Shown here: positions 22,640-30,582 of the stretch, piece after piece | Position numbering within the stretch: position 1 is the first letter of the stretch | Layout: every line of letters starts with the position of its first letter | Assembly (NCBI GenBank): GCA_903892415.1 | Contig: CAITIQ010000517.1 | Coordinates: 1-64,000, forward strand | Reading direction: 5' to 3' | Length of the DNA stretch: 64,000 nucleotides | DNA from: an uncultured delta proteobacterium | GTDB lineage: Bacteria; Myxococcota_A; Polyangia; Polyangiales; Polyangiaceae | Made by a program: the position numbers and the translations under genes | The notes under the pieces: generated by a model | Database searches by the model: none | What the model was told of the DNA's origin: nothing | The model's input: the letters and a program-made list of their open reading frames with translations, nothing else

Positions 22640-23725
22640 ATGGTGCAAGAAGGCAGGATGCAGGGCTTCGGCGGACCGGTGGACAAGGTGGTGGGGGCGC
22701 TCAGCAGAGTCCTCCATGGTTTGCGTGGTGCGAGCAACAACACCGTCGCGGATCTGGGCCCTTACTTGGATGTCCCGGCGGAGGAGCTTTATCCGGCTCC
22801 GGCGGTCCCGCGCGACGTTAAGGTGACGCGAGCGCGCTTCAACCTGAGCCCGCGCGCCGTCTCCACGCTCAAGTGGCACAGTCAGCACGTGGTGCTGTGC
22901 CCGCATTATCGAGCGCGTCACGCCAGTGACTACTTGGTGAATCAACGGGTGGTTGCGCGCTGGATTCACCCGGCGTCTGGGCCGAGGCGGCGGGCGCTGA
23001 TCTACGTTCACGGCTGGCTCGAGCCGGGGCCGTGGGTGGAGGAGGCTTCGTTCCTACCGCTCATTCACAATGAGCTTGGGGTGGACGTTCTGCATATTCA
23101 GTTGCCGTTTCACGGCAGTCGCAATCCCAAGAGCGCCTTGTTCCACGGTGAGTTCTTCTGGAGCGCCGATCTTGTTCGAACGCTGGAGGCCGTGCGCCAA
23201 TCAGCGTTGGACGTGCGCACGTTGATGGCCTGGTTGCGCACCCAGGGCTACGAGGAGGTTGGGGTGACCGGGCTGTCGCTCGGCGGGTCGATCACCATGT
23301 TGCTGGCCTGCGTGGAGCCCACGCCGGATTACGTGATCCCGATCATCTCGCACCTTCAGCTAGCCGAGGCTGTCGAGGAGGCCTCCATCCTCTGGCGCAT
23401 GCGTGAGGACCTCGAGCGCTTCGGCATCGACGCAAACGAACGAAAGCAGCTGTTCTCGCGGCTCGGGCTCGGGTCACTCAAGCCCAAGCTGCCGGTGGAT
23501 CGGCAATTGTGGGTGGCAGCCCGTGAGGACCAATACATCACCGCGCGCTTGGTGGAGCGGCAGTGGCGAGAGTGGGGGGAACCTCCGATCGAGTGGATCT
23601 CAGGCGGTCACATGACCTTCCCACTTCAAGTGGGGCGCATTTTGTCCCGTATGAAGAGTTTTCACGGTGGGCTCGCGCCATCTGGCTCTCGCGCCCGTGC
23701 CGTGAATCCGTTAACGTCCCGTTAA
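22640..23725 (+). CDS. Alpha/beta hydrolase (ABHD18-like)
   Basis: A 361-residue cytoplasmic alpha/beta hydrolase. Oxyanion-hole strand LIYVHGWLEPG, lid start LPFHGSRNPKSA, nucleophile elbow GLSLGGSI (Ser near residue 220), late acid in the DQYITARLVE strand and a C-terminal His in ISGGHMTFP make a plausible triad. The pattern resembles the ABHD18-type family; the substrate is unknown. The start is ambiguous between ATG 22640 and ATG 22658, with AGAAGG just before the second. It is transcribed divergently from the OmpA gene. Confidence 0.82.
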   Translation: MVQEGRMQGFGGPVDKVVGALSRVLHGLRGASNNTVADLGPYLDVPAEELYPAPAVPRDVKVTRARFNLSPRAVSTLKWHSQHVVLCPHYRARHASDYLVNQRVVARWIHPASGPRRRALIYVHGWLEPGPWVEEASFLPLIHNELGVDVLHIQLPFHGSRNPKSALFHGEFFWSADLVRTLEAVRQSALDVRTLMAWLRTQGYEEVGVTGLSLGGSITMLLACVEPTPDYVIPIISHLQLAEAVEEASILWRMREDLERFGIDANERKQLFSRLGLGSLKPKLPVDRQLWVAAREDQYITARLVERQWREWGEPPIEWISGGHMTFPLQVGRILSRMKSFHGGLAPSGSRARAVNPLTSR

Positions 23726-23764
23726 GGGGAGCGCGCCGCTGTAGCGGTCAGGGAGCTTGATGCC

Positions 23765-24406
23765 GTGAATTCAGAGAATCCTTCACAAACGTCGCCGCTA
23801 TCGGTGCTGATTCTTGAAGACCACCCGCTCTTGGGCCAGGGCCTGCGGACGATCCTTGCGCAGGCTGGGTACACCGTAGGGGAGGTCTTGTCCTCGCCCG
23901 AGGAGGCGCTCAAGTTGGCCGCCGCGCACGATGTTGCCGTGGTGGATCTCGAGGTGGAAGGTGGCTCCGGCCTGGAGTTCATTCGGGGCACCCGAGCGCA
24001 AAAACTGCCCTGTGTGGTCTTCTCCGGCCATGCGGAAGCGGTTCACGTCCGCGAGGCGTTTCGCGCTGGTGCGCTGGGGTACGTGCGCAAATCTGCGCCG
24101 CCAGCGGTCTTGCTCGAGGCGATCGCCAAGGCTACGGCCGGCGAGCGATTTCTCTGTGAGAGCGCGGCTGCGGTGCTGGCGGAAGAGCCCCCGCCGAGCC
24201 ACAGTCACGTCACCGCGCGGGAGCTCGAGGTCTTGCAGCTGGTCGCTGCCGGCCTCACCACCAAGGAGATCGCCGCTCAGCTCGGCATCAGCCCGCGCAC
24301 GGTGGATACGCATCGTGAGCGCCTTCTGGCGAAGTTCGACGCTCACAACGTCGTCAGCCTCACGCGTGCGGCCGAGGTCGCGGGGCTGATCAAAAAGCAT
24401 CGTTAG
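23765..24406 (+). CDS. NarL/LuxR-type response regulator
   Basis: A 213-residue two-component regulator. The receiver domain (residues 12-125) has the acidic pair E18/D19, phospho-acceptor D61 (VAVVDLEVEG) and conserved K109 (GYVRKSA). The LuxR/GerE helix-turn-helix is at about 145-205 (LTTKEIAAQLGISPRTVDTH). It has a GTG start. No histidine kinase is adjacent, so the partner is elsewhere, possibly the hybrid kinase at 42296-43858, though nothing here links them. A hairpin follows the stop. Confidence 0.93.
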   Translation: MNSENPSQTSPLSVLILEDHPLLGQGLRTILAQAGYTVGEVLSSPEEALKLAAAHDVAVVDLEVEGGSGLEFIRGTRAQKLPCVVFSGHAEAVHVREAFRAGALGYVRKSAPPAVLLEAIAKATAGERFLCESAAAVLAEEPPPSHSHVTARELEVLQLVAAGLTTKEIAAQLGISPRTVDTHRERLLAKFDAHNVVSLTRAAEVAGLIKKHR

Positions 24407-24410
24407 CAGC

Positions 24411-24444
24411 TGAGCAGGCAAGTGAACGAGCGTTGGCCTGCTCA
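24411..24444. terminator. Hairpin between convergent genes
   Basis: A perfect 9-bp stem: TGAGCAGGC (24411-24419) with GCCTGCTCA (24436-24444) and a 16-nt loop. It sits between the stops of the response regulator (forward) and the methyltransferase (reverse), so it could end both transcripts. There is no T-tract on either side. Confidence 0.5.
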
Positions 24445-24450
24445 CGAACG

Positions 24451-25293
24451 TCAGCTCGGTGCGCGCACGCTGAGTCCAAACATCAACGGCACGCGGGCGA
24501 CCCCGGGCGGCCAAACCCAACGACGACCTTCTGCCGCGACCAGCGCGGGGTGCTTGCAGCCGTTGGCGTAAGGCCACTCAACCAGCCGTTCGAGCTGCAG
24601 CCCGGCCTTCACCAGCGCTTGTACCGTCTCAGCAAGACCGTACTGAAAGCTCGCGGCTGGGATCGGATTATCCCCGCGCGGAGCCTCTGTTACCGCCCCC
24701 AGCGAGGCGCCTGAATCGGCCACGTAGTCGCCCACCGGCTCGATGAACGGCCCGCGCTGGAAGTAGTCGTCGCGGGTCAACCCGGCGGCCGCGTCAAAGG
24801 ACCAAATCAGCGGATGAAACTCGACCAAAACGAAGCGACCGCCCGGACGGAGAATGCGTCGCACCCCGCTCGTCCAGCGGTCGAGCTCGGGCATCCAGCC
24901 CACTGCGCCGTAGCTCGAGAAGGCGAGTTCGAAGCGAGCTTCTGTCGTCTGCATCCAGTCGCATAGCTCGGCCTCCACGAAGGTCGCTTCGAGTCTCGTT
25001 GCTTCGGCTAGCTCGCGCGCAAAGCGTACCGCCTCCGAGCTGAAATCCACGCCGGTGATCTGCGCTCCGCGGCGCGCCAAACAAAGCGAATCTTGGCCGG
25101 CGTTGCACTGCAGATGAACGAGCGAGCGCCCCTCGATTGGGCCAAGCAGCTCGAGTTCCTCGGGGAACAGCACGTCCCCACCGGCGTTGAAGAAGGCCGC
25201 CTGATCACCCTTGTGGCGGTTGTGGTTGCGAGTGGCGACATCCCAGCTCGCGCGGGTATCGACGACGGGCTCAGCGTTGTTGGGGGCGCTCAT
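24451..25293 (-). CDS. Class I SAM-dependent methyltransferase
   Basis: A 280-residue Rossmann-fold methyltransferase. Motif I is degenerate but recognisable (LVHLQCNAGQDSLCLARRG), followed by ITGVDFSSEAVRFA (motif II acid), FELAFSSYGAVGW (motif IV area) and ILRPGGRFVLVEFHPL. The LQCNAGQD form is typical of a family acting on small molecules. The ATG overlaps the stop of the upstream phosphoesterase gene (ATGA), so the genes are coupled. The substrate is not predictable. Confidence 0.9.
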   Translation of the reverse strand: MSAPNNAEPVVDTRASWDVATRNHNRHKGDQAAFFNAGGDVLFPEELELLGPIEGRSLVHLQCNAGQDSLCLARRGAQITGVDFSSEAVRFARELAEATRLEATFVEAELCDWMQTTEARFELAFSSYGAVGWMPELDRWTSGVRRILRPGGRFVLVEFHPLIWSFDAAAGLTRDDYFQRGPFIEPVGDYVADSGASLGAVTEAPRGDNPIPAASFQYGLAETVQALVKAGLQLERLVEWPYANGCKHPALVAAEGRRWVWPPGVARVPLMFGLSVRAPS

Positions 25294-26567
25294 GGCAGCG
25301 GGGCCAGACCTCGTGAGAAGGTGTCCTGCACGGTCCCCTCGTGGTCGATTACGGTGCCGCGGACCTCGGCGCTATCCACCTCAAAAACGATAGCGTGGTA
25401 AAAAGCGCCGCTGGCGACGCGGCTATCGCAATATTCGCGGTCAATGGCGAGGTCCACGTCGCTCAATACGCCGCCGCCTCCACCGCTCGTGAGGTAGGTC
25501 GGGCCGGAGCCCAGTTCGAATCGCTCGTAACCATGCATATGGGCCTGCAAAACGAAAAGCACGTTGGTGTCCTCGAACACGGGCCCGAGGAAGTCGAACG
25601 CGGCGGGGTCATCCGCCACGTCGCCGCAGGTGAGCAGCGGCCGGTGGAAGTAGACGACGCTGAAGCGGTAGTCTGACCGCTTGGATGCAGCTTCTAAACC
25701 TTGTTGCAGCCAAATGGCTTGGGGCGAGCCCTGGGAGATCGGCTCTTCGGTGTTGACGGTGAAGAACCAAACGCCACCCGAGTGGACCTGATGATAGGTC
25801 TCCCCGCCGTCGAAGCCTGCCTCGCCGAAGAAGCGCAGCGCATACTCCGAGAGCTCCTCGTCGTTCTCGATCTCGTGGTTGCCGATTGCCGGGGAAAAGG
25901 CTCCTTGGGAGAGCATCGGCTGCATGATCGGAAACCAGGAAGCCCAGGTCTCGAGGAACGACGAATAATACTGGATGTCGCCCCCGTGGATCGTGAAGTC
26001 GGGGTTCATCGGTAACGCGGAGGCGAGGATGTCGTCGGTTACGCCGAGCCCAGGGTTGGTGTCACCGATCGCCATGAAGGTGAAGGGCTCTCCGCTGGGT
26101 CGGGCAGTGCAAAAACGCCCTTTTCGCTCCGCATCGGCGACCAGCACATAGTTGTAGCAAGTGCCCGGGTTTAGCCCGCTGAGCGAAGCCTGGTGCATGT
26201 AGTAGGTGCCCGCCCAATCGGGTGGCGCATCACCAAGCGGATAAGCGGTCTTCGTCAGCTCAAACTCGCTCTCCACCGAATCGACGATCTGCTCGTCACC
26301 ACCTTCTTCCGGCGTGATTCGAATTGCGCCCTCGCTACCAGGAGCGCACGCTTCCCAGCGAACGCGCGCGCTGGTTTCGTCGACGTGCAGGGCCCAAGGC
26401 CCTTTCGAAATGCCAGTGGCGTCGCAAACGAGCCCAGCCTGTCCACCGGTGCCGGTGCTGTTCTGCGTACTGGAGGAGCCGCCACCCCCAGCCGAACCAG
26501 CTGTGGTTGCATCGTTGCCGCAGCCAACGGCCGAGGAGATCGCGAGGATGAGCAAGGCTCTGCGCAT
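25290..26567 (-). CDS. Secreted metallophosphoesterase lipoprotein (purple acid phosphatase-like)
   Basis: A 425-residue lipoprotein (ISSAVGC) with a Gly/Ser linker, an N-terminal fibronectin III-like domain (about residues 50-160) and a calcineurin-like metallophosphoesterase domain. Metal-ligand motifs are GDTNPG, HGGDIQYYSS, GNHEIEND, VYFHRP and AHMHGYER. The layout matches bacterial purple acid phosphatase-like enzymes that hydrolyse phosphomonoesters outside the cytoplasm. It is coupled to the downstream methyltransferase by a 4-bp overlap. Confidence 0.9.
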   Translation of the reverse strand: MRRALLILAISSAVGCGNDATTAGSAGGGGSSSTQNSTGTGGQAGLVCDATGISKGPWALHVDETSARVRWEACAPGSEGAIRITPEEGGDEQIVDSVESEFELTKTAYPLGDAPPDWAGTYYMHQASLSGLNPGTCYNYVLVADAERKGRFCTARPSGEPFTFMAIGDTNPGLGVTDDILASALPMNPDFTIHGGDIQYYSSFLETWASWFPIMQPMLSQGAFSPAIGNHEIENDEELSEYALRFFGEAGFDGGETYHQVHSGGVWFFTVNTEEPISQGSPQAIWLQQGLEAASKRSDYRFSVVYFHRPLLTCGDVADDPAAFDFLGPVFEDTNVLFVLQAHMHGYERFELGSGPTYLTSGGGGGVLSDVDLAIDREYCDSRVASGAFYHAIVFEVDSAEVRGTVIDHEGTVQDTFSRGLAPLP

Positions 26568-26620
26568 GGGCCACGATAGATCAGGAAGCCCGACGCTTGG
26601 GCTCCGTCCGCTAGCCGCGC

Positions 26621-26869
26621 TCAGGGCTTGGGGGCCGGACAGCAGAAGAGATGGTCGGGGACCGCCAAAACACAGCCGTCTGCCTGGGGGTCAGCAGGTC
26701 CAAAGTCCCGGTTGGTCGCCGGGTACATGAAGGCCTGCGGACGCGCTTCGTCTTTGCAGTTCTGGTCGTGCGCTGGCGACCGTTTGCGGCCTTGAGGCGC
26801 GCTGCCCGAGGCACAGGACGCGACCTGCAGCGCAAGGAGAAAGAACCGAAAGACGTTGGCGTTGGGCAC
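26621..26869 (-). CDS. Small Cys-containing lipoprotein
   Basis: An 82-residue protein with a GTG start. Signal FRFFLLALQVASC gives a lipobox; the mature part has four further Cys (NCKDEA, GCVLAVPDHLFCC) and many Pro. No family was recognised. It is transcribed in the same direction as the neighbouring phosphoesterase, 53 bp upstream of it. The signal peptide is the main reason to accept it. Confidence 0.6.
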   Translation of the reverse strand: MPNANVFRFFLLALQVASCASGSAPQGRKRSPAHDQNCKDEARPQAFMYPATNRDFGPADPQADGCVLAVPDHLFCCPAPKP

Positions 26870-26928
26870 GACGGTGACCCAGCGTGGGTGGCGCTGTCGC
26901 CCGCGTCAACGTCTCTCGGCTCCACCGA

Positions 26929-27105
26929 TCAGGCGTAAACGCTGAGCGACTGGCCCGCTCGCAGCGGCGGAGCGGCGCTCTCGATCAAGGCAATCGCGTT
27001 TTGGCCCTCGAGTTTCTGTTGATCGAGCGCTTTTTTCGCGACCACCACGGTCTGTGGTGCAGCGGCGCTAACCGCTGAAGTTCCGACGGCAGCTGAGATA
27101 TTCAT
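26929..27105 (-). CDS. YjfB-family putative motility protein (58 aa)
   Basis: A 58-residue protein from ATG 27105 with a strong GGAGG ribosome site 6 bp upstream. The core VVVAKKALDQQKLEGQ followed by a C-terminal AGQSLSVYA matches the short YjfB putative-motility family (K-K-A-L-D-x-Q-K and a final G-x-x-L-x-V-x-A). Its function in the family is unproven; a link to motility is by annotation only. It is divergent from the lytic transglycosylase gene at 27168. Confidence 0.75.
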   Translation of the reverse strand: MNISAAVGTSAVSAAAPQTVVVAKKALDQQKLEGQNAIALIESAAPPLRAGQSLSVYA

Positions 27106-27167
27106 GGCAAACCTCCAGGCTTGCTATGCGGTTCTTCCGGGGAGCGGCTTGAGTCGCGGGCTGGGTA

Positions 27168-29531
27168 TTGAGAAGAACGCTTCGCTCCGATGCACAAGCG
27201 CTTGCTTTGGGCCCACTAACTTGCGAGATTCGTGCCATTCGAATCGGAATTCGCCGAGCAGCGTGGATCGCTAGCGCAGTCGCCGTCATCGGCGGAAGCG
27301 CCGCTGCGCTTTGGATCAGTCGTTCAGAGCCTGCGCCGAGCGCTCCCGCGTTGCTGCCGCAAGCTGCTCCCAGCGAGCTGCCGGTCTCGAACAAAGACGA
27401 GGATATCTCGACCGAAGCGCTCTATCTGAGCGACGGCGGAGATGACTACCGGCTGCTGGATCCGGACTCGGTGCGAGAGCTCGGTGTCGATGGTGTGGTC
27501 ACCTCGCTCTCGGATCTCAACATCCCGGTGACCAAACGCACCATGCGCTACGTGGCGCAGTTCGGTGCTGACGAAAAAGGCCGAAAGTCCTTCATTTCAC
27601 GCTTCTCGCGCGGCAACCGTTACCGCGCTTTCATCGAGCGCGAGCTGCTCGAGGCCGGTATGCCGCAAGATCTGGTGTGGGTGGCGGCGATCGAGAGCGG
27701 CTTCCGCCCGCAGGCCGCTTCGCCCAAGGGAGCGATGGGGCTGTTCCAGTTCATGCCCGAAACGGGCGCGCAATACGGGCTATTGCTCAGCAATACGGTG
27801 GATGAACGGCGCAGCATTCCCAAGGCCACGCGCGCGGCGATCGCCCACCTCGAGACGCTTTATGAGCACTACGGCGCTTGGGATCTGTCGCTCGCTGCCT
27901 ACAACTGTGGCCAAGGGCGCGTAGACGCTGCGCTCGAAAAGGCGGCTCAAATCATCGGTGAGCGTGAAGACCCGATCCTCTTCCACGACCTCGCCGAGCG
28001 GAAGCTGCTGCCGCGCGAGACGCTCGACTACGTGCCGATGATTCAGGCCTTCGCGATCGTCGCGCATAACCGCGCCCAACTCGAACTGGACAGTCTGACG
28101 TTGCCTGAGCCGATGAGCTTCGGTGAGGTCGCTGTTCCGCTTGGAACTCCGCTCGCCACGGTCGCGCTCGCCGCGGACATATCCATCTCCGACCTGCGCG
28201 AGTACAACCCAGACCTCTTGTCGGATACCACCGGCGACGGCGAAGGGGACACCATCCTACTCGTCCCAGCGGAGCGCCTCTCTCGCGTCGCTGCAGCGCT
28301 GCCCAGCCTGCTTTACGGCGCCGCAGCGAAGAAGTCCGCCAGTGGGGAAGACGCTGACGAGGAAGAGGCCGAAGCCGACGCAGAGCCTGAGCCCACACCG
28401 AGCGAGAGCGAAGCCCAGCCTACCGTTCTGCACGCGCTCGCCAATCGTCCTGGCGCCTTCTTGTTGTCGAGCGGGGTGGTGGTGGTGCTCGTGCACGAGC
28501 CCGGCACGCAGGTGAAAGTGAGCGCAACCGTCGCGCTACGCGATTGGTCCAAACCCGACAAGACGCCGCTCTCGACGCACGTGATCGAAGAGCGTGGGGT
28601 GCCGCTGAAGAAGCTCTCGCTCGAGCTGAAGAAGTTGCAACGCGACCTCGTCACCCAGGCGCGCAGCGTATCGGCGCCCAAGCTCTACGCCAGCGTCCAA
28701 GCCGCGCGGCGCAAGCGTTATGACCCAGCTGAACGCTTGCCGTTCGAGCTGCTCTCCAACAAGGTGTTCCGCCTCGGCCACCCGCTTCACGGCTCGCTGC
28801 TCGTCGGCCCCACACGCAACTCGGCCGACCGCATCGTTTCGGTGGAGCCCTTCTGGGCGGTGGAGACCACCGTCACCCTCAAAGGCAACGTCTCGGCCGA
28901 GAAGCACGCTGAGCTCTTGGAGGAGGTGTTCGTGGACCCGATGGCGCCGCGGCGGTTGCCGCGTTTGCCCGAGGCAGCCCACGTTCGGCTTGCGCCGGTC
29001 GGCAAAGATTTGCTGCTCGGTTGGGGCACACATCCCTTCGCCGCTGGCGAAGAGGTGGCTGCGGACCTCGCGTTTGCTTTGGCCTGCAATGACCGCTTCG
29101 GGCGCTTGCCGTCGCTGGTGGTACGCGACCGCAAAGTGGCAAAATCGCTCAGCTGCGGCTTGGAGAAGAGCCCCGGGACGATCGTCGCCTGGGTGCGCGC
29201 CGCTCCGCAGGGAGACGAGCCCGCGACGACGCTCGAGCGCAGCGTGCTCGAGGCGCTGGTTGGGCTGACTGGCCTCGGTCCGAACGAGGACGAGATCGAC
29301 ACGGCGCGGGACTACCTGCGCGCCGATTGGGCTCGTCGGGTGAGCGCAGCGAAGTCGGAGCCGGAGCGGCGGGTGCTCGAGCGCGATCAGGAGCGTACGC
29401 TCTCGCAACTTGACGACATCTCGCGGGACGCAGTGTTGAACGCCTCACGGAAGCTTTTTGCGACCAAGAGGCGCGTGCTCATCACCTGGGACGGCACGCA
29501 ACCGCTGCCCGAGAAGCCGCTCAGCGACTGA
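27168..29531 (+). CDS. Lytic murein transglycosylase (MltD-like) with long C-terminal extension
   Basis: A 787-residue envelope protein. An N-terminal membrane helix (IASAVAVIGGSAAALWI) is followed by a GH23 transglycosylase domain: catalytic Glu in AAIESGFRPQAASPKGAMG (about residue 175), FQFMPETGAQYGL and SLAAYNCGQGRVD. A LysM-like segment follows (SISDLREYNPDLL), then an acidic linker and a ~350-residue C-terminal half whose pattern (VTLKGNVSAEKHAELLEEVF, FATKRRVLITWDG) weakly resembles an inactive M16 peptidase-like domain. The TTG at 27168 is a poor start; the true start could be slightly downstream. Confidence 0.82.
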   Translation: MRRTLRSDAQALALGPLTCEIRAIRIGIRRAAWIASAVAVIGGSAAALWISRSEPAPSAPALLPQAAPSELPVSNKDEDISTEALYLSDGGDDYRLLDPDSVRELGVDGVVTSLSDLNIPVTKRTMRYVAQFGADEKGRKSFISRFSRGNRYRAFIERELLEAGMPQDLVWVAAIESGFRPQAASPKGAMGLFQFMPETGAQYGLLLSNTVDERRSIPKATRAAIAHLETLYEHYGAWDLSLAAYNCGQGRVDAALEKAAQIIGEREDPILFHDLAERKLLPRETLDYVPMIQAFAIVAHNRAQLELDSLTLPEPMSFGEVAVPLGTPLATVALAADISISDLREYNPDLLSDTTGDGEGDTILLVPAERLSRVAAALPSLLYGAAAKKSASGEDADEEEAEADAEPEPTPSESEAQPTVLHALANRPGAFLLSSGVVVVLVHEPGTQVKVSATVALRDWSKPDKTPLSTHVIEERGVPLKKLSLELKKLQRDLVTQARSVSAPKLYASVQAARRKRYDPAERLPFELLSNKVFRLGHPLHGSLLVGPTRNSADRIVSVEPFWAVETTVTLKGNVSAEKHAELLEEVFVDPMAPRRLPRLPEAAHVRLAPVGKDLLLGWGTHPFAAGEEVAADLAFALACNDRFGRLPSLVVRDRKVAKSLSCGLEKSPGTIVAWVRAAPQGDEPATTLERSVLEALVGLTGLGPNEDEIDTARDYLRADWARRVSAAKSEPERRVLERDQERTLSQLDDISRDAVLNASRKLFATKRRVLITWDGTQPLPEKPLSD

Positions 29532-29538
29532 GCCTTGC

Positions 29539-30582
29539 ATGATGAGGCCGCCGTTCAGCCGTGACCCTGCGACCGCCGGCAGCCGACTCATCAAGGCGCT
29601 CGTTGGGCTGGTTGGGATCACGCTGGTTGGCGCCTCTGGCTTCTACGTGATCGGCGGCGGACGCTGGCCCTTCGCCGATTGCCTCTACATGACGGTGATG
29701 ACGCTCACCACGGTCGGCTTCGGTGAGGTGTTGCCGGGCTTCGCCGAGACGCCGCACGCGCGCATGTTCAGCACCGGGCTGATGGTGGTTGGCGTTTCAG
29801 TCGTGGCTTACTCGGCTTCGTTGGTCGCTGCGGTGGTATTCGAAGGTGAGCTTTCGCGAGTGTTGGGGACCCGCAGAATGAACAAGACCCTGAATCGACT
29901 TTCTGAGCACTACATCGTGTGTGGCGTCGGCTCGATGGGGATCCACATCGTCGAGGAGCTGGTTCGCACCGAGCAGCCGCTGGCCGTGATCGAGCAGGAT
30001 GAGGAGCGCCTCTCCCGGCTGCAGGAGACCTTTCCAGACGTGCCCTTCATCAAGGGCGACGCGACCGACGACGATACCCTGCTGCGTGCGGGGCTCGAGC
30101 GCGCCAAGGGCCTGTTCGCCGCGCTCTCGCATGACAAGGACAACCTGTTCGTAGTGATAAGCGCCCGCCAAACCAACGCCAACGCGCGCATTGTCGCTCG
30201 CGCGATCGAGGGCAAGAGCGTGCAAAAGCTACGAACGGCCGGCGCCAACGCCACCGTCTCGCCGAACTATCTCGGTGGGCGGCGGATGGCCTCCGAGATG
30301 GTGCGCCCGCAGGTCGTGGCCTTCATGGACGTCGTGTCGAAGGACCGAGACCGCGAATTCGACATCGAGGAGGTGAGCATCTCCCCGTCGTCCCCCTATG
30401 CAGGTAAAACCCTGGCCGAGGCCCGCCTGCGGCAGACGGCCGACGCGCTGGTGCTGGCCGTGGATAGCGCAGACGGCTACCGCTATAACCCACCTGCGGA
30501 CGCGGTCCTCACCGGCGGCGGCAAGATCATGGTTTTAGCGAATAGCGATGCTGTCGCCAAACTGCGCAAGTTGCTGGGATGA
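29539..30582 (+). CDS. Potassium channel with cytoplasmic RCK (TrkA-N/TrkA-C) domains
   Basis: A 347-residue two-helix K+ channel. Selectivity filter T58-V59-G60-F61-G62 in TLTTVGFGEVLPG lies between two membrane helices. A TrkA-N Rossmann domain follows (YIVCGVGSMGIHIVEEL, acidic VIEQDEERL, FIKGDATDDDTLLRAG), then a TrkA-C ligand domain (about 265-347). Family members gate K+ flow in response to nucleotides or Ca2+. Two ATGs are adjacent at 29539 and 29542. Its stop overlaps the start of the TonB-receptor-like gene. Confidence 0.93.
   Translation: MMRPPFSRDPATAGSRLIKALVGLVGITLVGASGFYVIGGGRWPFADCLYMTVMTLTTVGFGEVLPGFAETPHARMFSTGLMVVGVSVVAYSASLVAAVVFEGELSRVLGTRRMNKTLNRLSEHYIVCGVGSMGIHIVEELVRTEQPLAVIEQDEERLSRLQETFPDVPFIKGDATDDDTLLRAGLERAKGLFAALSHDKDNLFVVISARQTNANARIVARAIEGKSVQKLRTAGANATVSPNYLGGRRMASEMVRPQVVAFMDVVSKDRDREFDIEEVSISPSSPYAGKTLAEARLRQTADALVLAVDSADGYRYNPPADAVLTGGGKIMVLANSDAVAKLRKLLG

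Noticed and set aside
23711..23725. TTAACG and CGTTAA inverted repeat with 3-bp spacer before the response regulator
   Set aside because: Only 6 bp per arm and overlapping the hydrolase stop codon; too weak to call an operator.
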